Source: Owenia fusiformis | Taxonomy: Eukaryota > Annelida > Polychaeta > Sabellida > Oweniidae | Assembly: GCA_903813345.2 (NCBI GenBank) | Contig: CAIIXF020000002.1 | Span: forward strand, 23,514,455-23,578,454 | Reading direction: 5' to 3' | DNA length: 64,000 nt | In this document: piece after piece, positions 44,792 to 56,751 of the stretch | Position numbering within the stretch: position 1 is the first letter of the stretch | How the letters are laid out: the number at the start of each line of letters is the position of its first letter | Translations under genes and position numbers: made by a program | Notes under the pieces: generated by a model | The model's input: the letters and a program-made list of their open reading frames with translations, nothing else | Databases searched by the model: none | What the model was told of the DNA's origin: nothing

Positions 44792-46642
44792 GACAACACT
44801 AGAGAGAAGCTCAAAGGGAATCGATTAACGGGTTTATTTTCTAAAAAGTAAAATCGTTAAGTAAAAAATACAAATATTAAACAAAAATTTAATAAAAAGG
44901 AAATAGGATATTGCTCTGTTCAAAATTCTTTCATCATTGTCTAAATAAAAACGTTACATCCTTTTGCTTGTGGTAAATTTGTTTGGGCGTTTAATGGAAT
45001 GCTACATCAAAGGTTAAATGTCCAACTGAACAGGTAATTTATATTATTATGCACCTCATTAAAATAGTCAAATCTGATTGGTTAAAAGCTGCAGAGTCTA
45101 TTGCCATACGTGGCAGCAAGATCTCGTTCTATCCAGTATTGAAGCAACGAGATCTCAAACCATCCCGTATGCCAGAATACCTATCCTCGAAAAAATACTA
45201 GACTCGGCTTCTGTTTTAGTGGACCCATTCTTTAAAATAAAGTATTTCTTGACAATTGAAAAAAGGTGCATAATAAAATAAATACTGGATGACCATGAGG
45301 TGGATAGGCCAGAATACCTTTCCGAGGAAAAAAATACTAGGCGAGGCGAAGCTGGTCATACTGGTCATCCAGTATTTGTTTAATATCTCCCACAAGTTTT
45401 TGTTGCATACGATGGTGTATTGTAGAAAAGTACGTAACGGGTGATAATACTGAATACTTACCATTTGCATTCGCTCGACTTCGCTTCTTAAAAGAGAGCT
45501 TCATCTGAACGCAGACTGCGCACAGAGTCTAGTTTATAACTAGACTGCGCCCAGTGTACTGAAGACTAGGTTAAACTATTGATTTGTACAAAAATGTCTT
45601 CTGCTCAAAAATATAAAACCGCTATTCGGTTTCAGGCTATCCTCAACAGGTGCAAAGACCCTATGTGTTAGGCAATCTTTAAGTATAAAGAGTGTATTTG
45701 GTAGGCTTATGTTATCCTCAGATTAACAGGCTGACTTCAGTCGACTCGATATGAATAGATGGGAGAAATATAAGAGAAGCGCAGCTATTTTGTTTCTGTA
45801 ACTAACTTGTAGATGGGGTCCATTGATCAAATTGGAAAGAGGTCGCATGATGAGTTTCGCGTAACCTCAAGATATTATGATAACACGTCCACTTAAAATC
45901 CACCTCGCCACAACCAACTTACAGATTAAATTAAAATGCATAAATATCGTATGCTTTATGGTGCTTTTTCAATCAACAAGTTAAATATAGGCTCGTTATT
46001 TATTTTCAAGGTGAATATGACTGTTATATATTAGTATGATAATGAGAAAGTAAATTAAATACAAAAAAATCGATAACTAAACGAATGTACTAATGTTGTA
46101 ATGATGACATATATGTGATATCTTACAGGGTGATGCAAGATAGATTTTACAGATTTTATATAGGCATAACTCAATGAAATGTGTATATATTATATCAATT
46201 ATCAGTTTATATAAACACGGTAATTCTATTATTTTAGTGAGTGGAATGTAGAATTAGAGCTTTCTCAAACATTTTACATGTTCTGGACCTCTACAAAATA
46301 TTATGCCACGGGATATCATAATCACAAAATGTATTTTGGAATTTACCATGCCATGGTTGATTGAAATTACTGAACAATACGGTAGCAACAATACTAGATA
46401 GTACGTAGTTGTACCGTTTGCCAACGTTTTATATTATCCCTTTAAATCTCTTGCGACGAACTCCGAATTTGGTTATGGGGTGGTGACATAAAGATGATAT
46501 AAAGAATCGGACGTTGTATAATTAATAAATAGCAACAGTTTTTGTTAAGGCTATGAAATATGAAACAAGGTGCACAATTATATTAAAATGCCCTGTAAAA
46601 AATTGAATACTAGTATAGTATGCGCTATTTAATTAAAACAAA
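44792..46642. other. Intergenic between the Ebony-like and HHIPL genes
   Basis: A repeat at about 45090-45380 has inverted GATCTCGTT/AACGAGATC and duplicated GCCAGAATACCT segments. The rest is AT-rich; the HHIPL promoter should lie just upstream of 46643, but no clear core element stands out. Confidence 0.5.
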
Positions 46643-49600
46643 ATGAGGATGGTAAACAGCAGGAAAGGGATTTACATATTATGGATTTGGTTACTATCGT
46701 GCACTCGAATCGCCATGGCAACTTGTTTGAACGGCAAACCACCATTTTCTCACCAAGGTGTCCGTTTCTGTCCTTATGATTATCATGGATGCTGTACCTT
46801 TGGCCAGATCTACGTAATTCACCAACGGTTAAATCAAATGAATAGAGGATTCGTGAATATGGGTCTTGGGGAAAACGATTGTACTCACTGGATCATGAAT
46901 TTGCTGTGCATGGAATGCTCTCCCTTTGCGTATGAACTCTTAAAGCTTCAAAATCCAGGAGCGTCTATACCACGAACCGAACCGAGGGAATTTGCAGATC
47001 CCATATCAGCGATGTGTACAAAGGATTGCGTGCAGATGCTAGACGAATGCCCCGCTATCAAAATGATGCAAACATTTGTTACTCAAACCCAGGCACAAAA
47101 GATGACCTCGAAACAATTATGTAAATCCGTTGAAAAGCGCCGACATAGCACGACAACGACAACATACAAACAAATGTGTTATCCTGACCTAGTCAGTGAT
47201 CCGTGGAAAGCTCAGTCGCCTGAGACAACAGATCGAAATGATCCCGATTGCTTTTGCGTGGAAGATATAATCACATCGGGGATAGAGCAAGTGGTCTTTC
47301 TGATCCCATCTACAGACAACTCGGGGCGTGTATTCTTTGGTGAACAAAAAGGCAAGGTTAACATTATTAAGAATCCTGGTAAAGATAACACCATTTCTGT
47401 CTTCTTAGATATCGAGCATCTAGTATATAATGGGGGAGAGCATGGACTGCTAGGAATGGACTTCCATCCTGATTTCCAAAACAATGGACGGTTTTATGTT
47501 TACTATAGTGTCTTAGCAACGGTTACAACATCGAATAGAATACCCGATTCGCGGATAAGTGAATTCCGAACATTTCCAAACAATAAGGATGTAGCAGATA
47601 TAAGTACTGAACGTGTGATTCTTAATATTCCTCAACCGGGCTATAATCATCAGGGAGGACAGGTACGTACAGAAATAAAGATGGCAAGAGTGTAGTTCAT
47701 ATGCTAGTTCTCTCTCTACTCCACAGTGTACTCTGCCATCTTATGCATCTTCATTTGTGGAGTGATGATGTGCTCATTTTTCTGTATACCGTGAATATCA
47801 GTTCTTGCAGAGCTTATTTGTTATTGAAGAACTGACATAGCCTACTACTACTGTTCATGTATGATCTGCTGCCATTGTAACTAGCATCTGTATTTTTACG
47901 ACTTCAGCTATCCTTCGGGAAAGACGGCTATCTGTATCTTTTTTGTGGCGACGGTGGTCCGGGGAATGATCCCAATAGGTTTGGACTGGATAGGTAGGCA
48001 TGGGGATATAAACATACATGTAATAGCCTCGAAGTAATTGACAGAACCCCCATTGCATCAATGGTGTCATCCCAACAGGTTTAAATGCAATTTCTTCGAA
48101 ATCATAAAAAGGAAATATTTAAGTCAATTGCTTCGAGGCTATTTTTAGGGTCTCTGAAGGGATATCATTTTGACTATGTTTATAAAGCAAGTTGGGGTTT
48201 TCCTTTGATAATCAACCCGATAAGTTGTGTTTGTCTAGGAGTGTTTTGTATGGGAAGATATTGCGGATTGACGTGTCCAATACATCTGTACCATATACAA
48301 TACCAGACGACAACCCGTTTGTCGGTGAAGCTGGGGTGAGAGAAGAGATATACGCATATGGCCTGCGCAACCCATGGAGAGGAGATTTTGACACTGGGAA
48401 TCGACAGACTGGTAAGTTACAGAAATACGTACAACGATATAAAGCCAAAAGGATTTATATATTCTCAGCTGGGCTTATTTTCCATACCCTCGTCAATCCA
48501 TGATAAATGATCGTTACCAGAGGTCGACCTTAAAAGCGATGGGCATCAAAAGAGAGGGTCTTATAGATCAGAATACCAAGAGAAGTCATTTTCGTTCTTG
48601 AATGATATGTCCACTGCACAAACCTTATCTCTGTTCTCAATCATACTATTGTAGAAATGTCAACATATTCCGCTTTACAATATAGGCGAGCACGAAGGGA
48701 GAGTGTTCATCATTGACGTTGGCCAGAGATTCTGGGAGGAAGTCAATATATTAGTGAAAGGTGGCAACTATGGCTGGAGTGAGAGAGAGGGCTACGCATG
48801 CTTTAAAGGCAGGTGTGATGGACCCAGGGAAGGGTCGGAGTTATTTCCGATATTTGCATATGGTCACGAAGAAGGACTGTCCATCACTGGCGTACAACTA
48901 TACCGGGGATTAAGCAGTCCTAATTATGAGGGATTTTTACTGTTAGCTGATTTGGCATTCATTGGACGGGGTCAAAAGTTTCAGTAAGATTATAATAATG
49001 CAAATTTCATTAATATATGTCAAATTTATGTATAAATATTATAATGTTTTTCGCTCGGCAACGACGAATATGCAAAGATGAGTTCTTTATTAAGTTTACG
49101 TTCTGTAGGAGAAAACTATGGAAAGTAACTGATCCAGGGGTGGAGGGTAATTGGACTGACTATAAGAGGATTGGTTTGTGTGACGTTTCAGTATGTGACC
49201 CACATTTGGGGTACTCTGATAACCCCATCCCAGGGAGCATTTTATCGTTTGGCAAAGATGGAAATGGTAATCATTGAAAATAATACAGAAGAACCTCTCT
49301 AAGTGGAACACCTTTGGTACCTCTAAAAAGTGTTCCACTTGGGAGGTGTTTCACTTATAGAGGTTGATTTAACATCAAGTCAGTTGGTTTTGTGATTCCG
49401 GACTCTGAAAAGTGTTCCACTAACAGGGGTGTTTCTCTCCCAGAGGTGTTCCATTTTACAGGTATCACTGCATAAGTCCTACTAGTTGTGTCCAATCAGC
49501 GAAACAAAATGTGTTTCCATTATTCTATCCATGAAATAATTCCTCTACTGATTACCACACAGGGTGATGCTGTATAAGTTATTTACACTAATGACTATAT

Positions 49601-50238
49601 TATAAACTTAATGTTCTAGCAACGCATCTACGCGCTCTTATAGACCATGTAGAAAATGTCGAATTCATGTTGGTAGTTTTTGCGATCATTTCATAATTCT
49701 ATTACGTGATAACATAATTTGCAAACATCTGAATGTGTGTTTCTAGGTGAGTTGTATATACTGAACGGACTAGGTGGTGATTCTCGAATCCAACGCTTTG
49801 TAGACCCATTCAGGTGAGCTACTATCTACGATGACTGTTTTGGGGTTTCATTATGATTTTAAGTTTCGTGAAAACATACACATAACAAAAATAGGAACGT
49901 TTTGGAAATGGTTATACCTATTGTTTTGAAAGCTCTTTAGGCTTTTTATGAGTAATGTAGGAAAAAAATAAACAAATGTGACCTTAATTTTGAAACCCTT
50001 GCTTGACCCCCTACTCCCCCCAGAAATAAATCCAGATTTTGGTCCATTTTCCTAAAATTTCTGAAATTCCAACAGTAGGACTTCCATAAAAGTCGCGTGC
50101 TATTTAAGCCTGTTAAAATGCACCATTCAAGAATCATGTATCAATTGAACGGCATCTCCCTCTTAGATGATGATGCATTCTTACTAAACGCAACCCTTAT
50201 GCATTTTAGAACAAGTAATCCCGCTCAAGACGGAAAAG
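46643..50238 (+). CDS. HHIPL: HHIP-like protein: folate-receptor-like domain plus GSDH beta-propeller
   Basis: Secreted or surface protein of the hedgehog-interacting-protein-like group. Exons: 46643-47662, 47908-47978, 48239-48411, 48686-48983, 49109-49266, 49747-49813, then probably a short exon ending at 50238 whose start (near 50090) is uncertain. The start Met at 46643 precedes a hydrophobic signal (YILWIWLLSCTRIAMA). About residues 28-210 are Cys-rich and folate-receptor-like (CCTFGQIYVIHQ, CTHWIMNLLCMECSPFAYEL, CTKDCVQMLDECP). From about residue 215 the glucose/sorbosone dehydrogenase propeller follows: NGGEHGLLGMDFHPDF, GRFYVYYS, PGYNHQGGQ, SFGKDGYLYLFCGDGG, YGKILRIDV, EIYAYGLRNPWRGDFD, GGNYGWSEREGYACF. 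Phases close from exon 1 to exon 6. HHIPL1 in vertebrates ends in a scavenger-receptor domain; here the frame appears to lead to a VWA domain instead. Confidence 0.9.
48022..48148. repeat. Imperfect inverted repeat in an HHIPL intron
   Basis: AATAGCCTCGAAGTAATTGAC at the left matches GTCAATTGCTTCGAGGCTAT inverted at the right. Probably a small repeat between exons 2 and 3. Confidence 0.6.
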
Positions 50239-50472
50239 GTAATATTTACTTTTTACCTGTCTTAAATCAGTCATACAAGGACCGATCAACAAGTTTCTTA
50301 CCGTTGTCTCTCGATTTTATAATAAGAGGAGTTGGGTGCTCAAACTTTAACATGAGACAGGATAGTTAGTTTGCTTGAAACTGTACGAGTTTCATATAAA
50401 TTGGTTTATTGGTAGTGACACACTGAGTCAATGCATATTTTCAATGACTAAGTTAGGTGGAGCAGCGTTATA

Positions 50473-51471
50473 CAGGGTGGTCCAAAAAAAAGTGAACCCC
50501 TGCAACAGGCTACATTTTTCTGAATACATGCATGAATTGGCTCATATTATCACATGTTGTAGAGAAAGGTCTAAAATTTTGGTTGATGCCATAATTTATT
50601 CTCAGCCTTAAATTTTGAAGAAATTACAAGCGTTTAACAAACATGCCTGGAAATTAGATATTGTACAAAATTTTACAAATTTGATTCACGGAAATTGTTG
50701 AAACACATTGGATGGTCTTAAACAGCTTTCAGTTATAGATACAATTTTAAAACCCTACCATATGACAAAGGGGACACTATTCAAGTAGAAAACACATTTC
50801 ACACTTTCATTGATCATTTTGAAGCATTTTTAACTGTTCAACAGTTCAGGGGTATGTTACCTACACCAACAGTTAGAGGGGGGCCTCTTATGGAAGGAAG
50901 TTGCCCCCTGTGACCAGAAATCTGATAACCCTTTCATCAAATATCTTTAAAAAATCAAAAGAAAATCCAATATTCAATGTTTTGAGCCATATATTATTAG
51001 AATTGGTCCATGATTTATGAAGATATTGACATTTCAAGATCATATAGGGGTATGTTCATGATTTCACTGGAAAATGCTTTCGTCTGTGGAAGCTTAGCAC
51101 ATCTCTTTGGATCACAATAACTTTGCAACTAACAAATGTAGGATGCTAGTTTTAAGCCATAATGTGCAGAATTTAAAATTGAACAAAGTCAGAAAATATT
51201 AGTTATTTAAGACTGCAGCTTAAAAAATTCTCAGGGGAAATGTGTTAAAGGGTTGAAGAATCGCGGATATTGAAAATCACAATTTGTCCATTTTCAGTTA
51301 TGTTTGGTTAGGGCTTATAATTTCTGCAAATTTCAAGACTAAGAAAAATGTATGGTACCAACATAAATTTTAGACCTTCCTCTACAACATGTGAAAATAA
51401 ATAAGAATTCCTGCAAGTAATAAGGGAAATATAGCCAGTTGCAGGGGTTCACTTTTTTTTGGACCACCCTG
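50473..51471. mobile_element. TA-flanked CAGGGTGGTCC element in an HHIPL/VWA intron
   Basis: Termini CAGGGTGGTCCAAAAAAAAG and inverse, flanked by TA; just inside them GTGAACCCCTGCAAC is also inverted. No transposase frame is visible. Same superfamily as the elements at 11654 and 18833. Confidence 0.88.
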
Positions 51472-52109
51472 TATACAAAATATCAGCTGAGTTGTGGTTC
51501 TGGTTTACCGACATCGTTTACAACCTCTCGTACGAAGGCCTTAAACTTGTGTTTTTGGATTGGGTAGACATATATAGGAAGTGCATTTCAACTACATTGC
51601 ATCGCAACTGCATATTTTGAAGGATGACACTACTTAGTGTTAGAACCAAAACTGCTGCTTAGTACAACTTTTATATTAAAAAAAACGCTGCTTCACCTAA
51701 CTTAATCATTGAGAATGTGTTTTGTCTCTGTGTCACTACCAATGAACCAATTTATATGAAACTCGAATAGTGTCAAGAAAATTTATTACCCTGTCTCGTG
51801 TTAAAATTTGAGCATCCAGCTCCTCTCATTATAAAATCTAGAGCATACGGTAAGAAACTTTTTGATCGGCCCTTGTACGTATGGTATTATAATTGTTAAC
51901 CCATTAGAAAATAATAAGCAACAATTTCAAAACTCCATAATACATGTAATATAGGGGCAGGGGTCGGGAGGTTCGAGGCGACCCCCCCCCCCCCCTTACC
52001 CCCGAAGTCAAATGCGAATCCCCCCCTGGGATTTTTTGAAAAGTGAACCTTCTTGAGAAAAGCTGGCTACGGGCCTGGTAATTAATGATCTTTACATTTA
52101 ATTTTGCAG

Positions 52110-52780
52110 TTTGTGGTCTCGATATCGTCATTGCTATTGATGTGTCATGTCATAAGGCATCCAGTTATGCAGCCGCTGTTTTGCAAGACTTCGTACTCCC
52201 ACTTGCAAAAGAACTTCGCTCGGGATCTCGACTAACTGTGATGTCCTTCCATAAGAAAACGAAAACTATGCTCCAGCTTACGGTGGGCTCGAGGACAAGT
52301 CCAATGGATCTAATTGCTGCGTTAAGAGCGTTGAAATTAAAGGGTATCAAAACGTGTAAACGAAATCTGAAAACCGTTTTGAAAACAGTTAAGAGAACGA
52401 TTGGAGAACAAGGTCGCGATAAAACAATCGTGATTATAGCAACAAATGACAACTCCAAAGATTTGAATATTAAAGATCTAGCTAACAAAGCAAAGGTTTT
52501 AAAGAAGAAATCCTCGATTATGATTCTCTCATCGAGCTTTGCGCATTCACCCAAATCTGTTTTGGAACAAATTGCCAGTGAACCGCAGGCCTCGGAGAAT
52601 GGTTCGAGTATGTGGGAGCCACTGATAATTTTAGATCCCTCATCATCGGGACTAATTGGAGTAGGGCCTCGGATAGTTGGAGGACTCTACAGAAAACACT
52701 GTCTCCTTTATTTTCACATATGAAGCATGTCGCCAGGACAAAATGGAAAACAATAGGCGTTGACCCCTTTATCATATTCT
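52110..52780 (+). CDS. von Willebrand factor A domain exon, probably the 3' part of the HHIPL gene, with apparent -1 frameshift
   Basis: After an acceptor at 52109, the frame reads VCGLDIVIAIDVSC and runs through a whole VWA fold: a hydrophobic first strand, KELRSGSRLTVMSFH, TSPMDLIAALRAL, KTIVIIATNDNS and KKKSSIMILSSSF. The metal site is degenerate: DVSCH instead of DxSxS. The exon begins with two bases that complete a codon opened by the phase-1 donor at 50238, which supports joining it to the upstream HHIPL exons. Near 52588 the VWA frame (SVLEQIASEPQ) becomes unlikely and a frame one base back takes over with protein-like text (GEWFEYVGATDNFRSLIIG, then WRTLQKTLSPLF), as if one base were missing. 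That frame runs to about 52780, where a foldback element begins. It may be a broken gene, a sequence error, or a separate VWA gene. Confidence 0.65.
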
Positions 52781-55483
52781 CCTCAAAAAAAGTTAAGGAC
52801 CTCATGGGTTTACATGTTAACCCCCATATTTGTTTACACCCCAGTCACATTTCCTACGGCGACCTTGCGGTCTATCATTTCTGCGGCCAGTAACATTTCT
52901 ACGCTCGCCGTGGAATTTCTGCGCTCTCATACTTTTGCAGTCACATTTCCCACGGCAGCCGCACGGTGAATTTTTAATTTCTGTTGATAAATAATACTTT
53001 TTTCATTTTATTTACATCGGGACAACTTATAAATGTTATTCATAGTGCTAGGATGTAATATCAAATGAAAAGTGATCGTGAAACATTGACAAATGATGAT
53101 TCAATCTTGTTGAGCCAGTTGATTTCTACGGGGACCTCAGAAATGAACAAAAATTATAACTCCGAGTTATAATTTCTACGACTTTCCTGCGGCCTGTAAA
53201 AATCTGCTTACGCCGTACGGAGGCCGCAAGGCGAGCGTAGTTTTTCTAAGCTCGCCGCAGAAATTCACCGATTTAATTGATCTGCGGTCGACTTGCGGCC
53301 GCCGTGCGACAAATGTGACTGGGGTATCACACCCAAGTCACATTTCCTACGGCGACCTTGCGGTCTATCATTTCTGCAGCCAGTAGCTTTTCTACGCTCG
53401 CCGCAGAATTTCTGCGCTCTCATATTTTTGCAGTCACATTTCCCACGGCAGCCGCACGGTGAATTTTTAATTTCTGTTGATAAATAATACTTTTTTCATT
53501 TTATTTACATCGGGACAACTTATAAATGTTATTCATAGTGCTAGGATGTAATATCAAATGAAAAGTGATCGTGAAACATTGACAAATAATGATTCAATCT
53601 TGTTGAGCCAGTTGATTTCTACGGGGACCTCAGAAATGAACAAAAATTATAACTCCGAGTTATAATTTCTACGACTTTCCTGCGGCCTGTAAAAATCTGC
53701 TTACGCCGTACGGAGGCCGCAAGGCGAGCGTAGTTTTTCTACGCTCGCCGCAGAAATTCACCGATTTAATTGATCTGCGGTCGACTTGCGGCCGCCGTGC
53801 GACAAATGTGACTGGGGTATCACACCCAAGTCACATTTCCTACGGCGACCTTGCGGTCTATCATTTCTGCAGCCAGTAGCTTTTCTACGCTCGCCGCAGA
53901 ATTTCTGCGCTCTCATACTTTTGCAGTCACATTTCCCACGGCAGCCGCACGGTGAATTTTAAATTTCTATTGATAAATAACAGTTTTTTTCATTTTATTT
54001 ACATCAGGACAATTTATAAATGTTATTCAAAGTGCTAGGATGTAATATCAAATGAAAAAGTGATCGTGAAACATTGACAAATAATGATTCAATCTTGTTG
54101 AGCCAGTTGATTTCTACGGGGACCTCAGAAATGAACAAATATTATAACTCCGAGTTATAATTTCTACGCCTTCCCTGCGGCCTGTAAAAATCTACATACG
54201 CCGTACGGAGGCCGCAAGGCGAGCGTAGTTTTTCTACGCTCGCCGCAGAAATTCACCGATTTAATTGTTCTGCGGTCGACTTGCGGCCGCCGTGCGACAA
54301 ATGTGACTTGGGTGTAACACCCCAGTCACATTTCCTACGGCGACCTTGCGGTCTATCATTTCTGCGGCCAGTAACATTTCTACGCTCGCCGTGGAATTTC
54401 TGCGCTCTCATACTTTTGCAGTCACATTTCCCACGGCAGCCGCACGGTGAATTTAAAATTTCTGTCGATAAATAACACTTTTTCATTTTATTTACATCGG
54501 GACAATTTATAAATGTTATTCATAGTGCTAGGATGTAATATCAAATGAAAAGTGATCGTGAAACATTGACAAATAATGATTCAATCTTGTTGAGCCAGTT
54601 GATTTCTACGTGGACCTCAGAAATGAACAAATATTATAACACCCCAGTCACATTTCCTACGGCGACCTTGCGGTCTATCATTTCTGAGGCCAGTAGCTTT
54701 TCTACGCTCGCCGCAGAATTTCTGCGCTCTCATACTTTTGCAGTAACATTTCCCACGGCAGCCGCACGGTGAATTTTAAATTTATATTGATAAATAATAG
54801 TTTTTTCATTTTATTTACATCAGCACAATTTATAAATGTTATTCAAAGTGCTAGGATGTAATATCAAATGAAAAGTGATCGTGAAACATTGACAAATAAT
54901 GATTCAATCTTGTTGAGTCAGTTGATTTCTACGGGGACCTCAGAAATGAACAAATATTATAACTCCGAGTTATAATTTCTACGCCTTCCCTGTTCCCTGC
55001 GGCCTGTAAAAATCTGCATACGCCGTACGGAGGCCGCAAGGCGAGCGTAGTTATTCTACGCTCGCCGCAGAAATTCACCGATTTAATTGATCTGCGGTCG
55101 ACTTGCGGCCGCCGTGCGACAAATGTGACTGGGGTGTTAACGACTGTTTTCTAAGCGGGGAACATAAGAATTCCCAATAAAGAAAATAAATCTGCATCTT
55201 GATTCTATTCACTATAAAGTCCGCAACAATTCCCCATTTGTTTAACATGGGATCTGCCATTTTTGTTACATTTCATGAAATTCATCAATTTTGACCCAAT
55301 GCAATGGAGATATAACATTGAAACGTTGCGGACTTTATAGGGAATAGAATCAAGATACAGATTTATTTTCTTTATTGGGATTTCTTTTGTTCCCCGCTTA
55401 GAAAACAGTCGGTTAAACAAATATGGGGGTTAACATGTAAACCTATGAGGTCCTTAACTTTTTTGAGGAGTATATTATCAAAT
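52767..55483. mobile_element. Compound foldback with five palindromic ~490-bp units
   Basis: Outer arms (about 52767-52836 and 55416-55483) are reverse complements around GTTAAGGACCTCATGGGT/ACATGTTAACCCCCATAT. Inside lie five tandem units, each bounded by CACCCCAGTCACATTTCC and its inverse: 52837-53325, 53328-53818, 53823-54315, 54318-54639 (truncated) and 54640-55136. A separate palindrome at 55137-55415 (GACTGTTTTCTAAGCGGGGA ends) follows. No protein is encoded; it abuts the VWA exon. Confidence 0.9.
55137..55415. repeat. Palindrome nested at the right side of the compound foldback
   Basis: Arms of about 110 bp share ACTGTTTTCTAAGCGGGGAA, a run of AATAAAGAAAATAAATCTG and CTATAAAGTCCGCAAC, all in inverted orientation, with a spacer near 55230-55320. 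Confidence 0.85.
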
Positions 55484-56751
55484 GTGAAGTATTCTTGTTC
55501 TTCTGTTTTGGGACAAAAATCTCATTTTCATATTGGATCTAATGGAGAGCTTTCAATCAAACTTTTGTCAAAGGATGATTGTTTAGTGGACATCGGCTAG
55601 GAAAAAGCACACAACACGTTTTTTTGAAGTTTTGATATTGTTACCAACGAAGATCTCAGAAAACCGTTTCTCAGATATGTGGAATGAATATAAGAAAATA
55701 TATTTCACTTTTTGTGATTTTGTAACAGGGGTCTATGGAGAATCTCCCCTACCTAGAAGTCACATTTTCAAAAAAATAAATTTTCAAAATTGATAAACAC
55801 TTTAAAATCACATTTCTAGACTTATTTTTGCATGTATTTGAATTTTTTTGGAATGATGAAAATCAAGATTATTTCTACCTATTCTATGTTATCTTGTGAT
55901 ACAAAAAAGTAAGAATTAGGCTTGTAAAGAAACTGGCTAAATTTTAGAAGATCACTTCCAACATTTGGACTATTCATCCCTTTATATTCCAATTTGAGCC
56001 CATACTTTTATGATTCATAAAAACAAGAACATAGAATTGTGCTGTAATATTTTATTACAATATTACATGTATAAGGAGCACAAGTGCCATAAATATGCAT
56101 ACACAGGCATAGCTACTCAATAATAAATATTAAACAAGTTGGCAAAGAGGTAAAGTTTGACAATTATTTGGCAATAAGAGAAAGAAATTCTATGTTTTAG
56201 TTGAGTGGGTGACATAAGTGTCAAACGCAAAAATATCAAATTGAGTAAAAATGTCACAATAATTGAGTCTTGGGATTTTCTTGAGTTCTCATTTGGACAT
56301 ATTTTTGTTTTCAGAAAAAACCTTAGAATTGATTACATCTGCAAAACAGGTCCTAATTGTGCATTCAACACTTCCTTGGTCCTAGTCCCATATAAGACTG
56401 CTTTATAAGACTGCCATATAAGATGCTTTGCGTTTGTTTGGTAATATTCAATGATTAATGCAAAACAACACAAATTGCATAGATTAATAACACATTGCAT
56501 AGATTAATATGTACAATTCTTAATTCTTGTTGTTATTATAAGAGTTGTTATCCAGGCTTAATATATTCTTAATATGCTGGCATTAAAACCAATGGAACTC
56601 CATCAGTCCCCTAAGGAATGATCTACAAGTCTAACCCAGTGTCAATAATTTACAGCCAAGAGACACTCAACACTATGTCACAATCCTATAATCCTTCACA
56701 AGATTGTCAATGTTTTTTTATATTAAATGGAGGGAATTAATTTTTGGTTGT
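55484..56751. other. 3' flank of RRM1; no other gene seen
   Basis: AT-rich, without recognisable exons on either strand. It probably includes the RRM1 3' untranslated region and the lost or unseen end of the VWA-containing gene. Confidence 0.5.
56051..56056 (-). promoter_or_regulatory. Candidate polyadenylation signal for RRM1
   Basis: TTTATT on the plus strand is AATAAA on the minus strand, about 700 bases beyond the RRM1 stop. No closer perfect hexamer was noticed. Weak evidence. Confidence 0.25.

Noticed and set aside
52165-52554. 129-residue minus-strand open frame
   Set aside because: Antisense shadow of the VWA exon.
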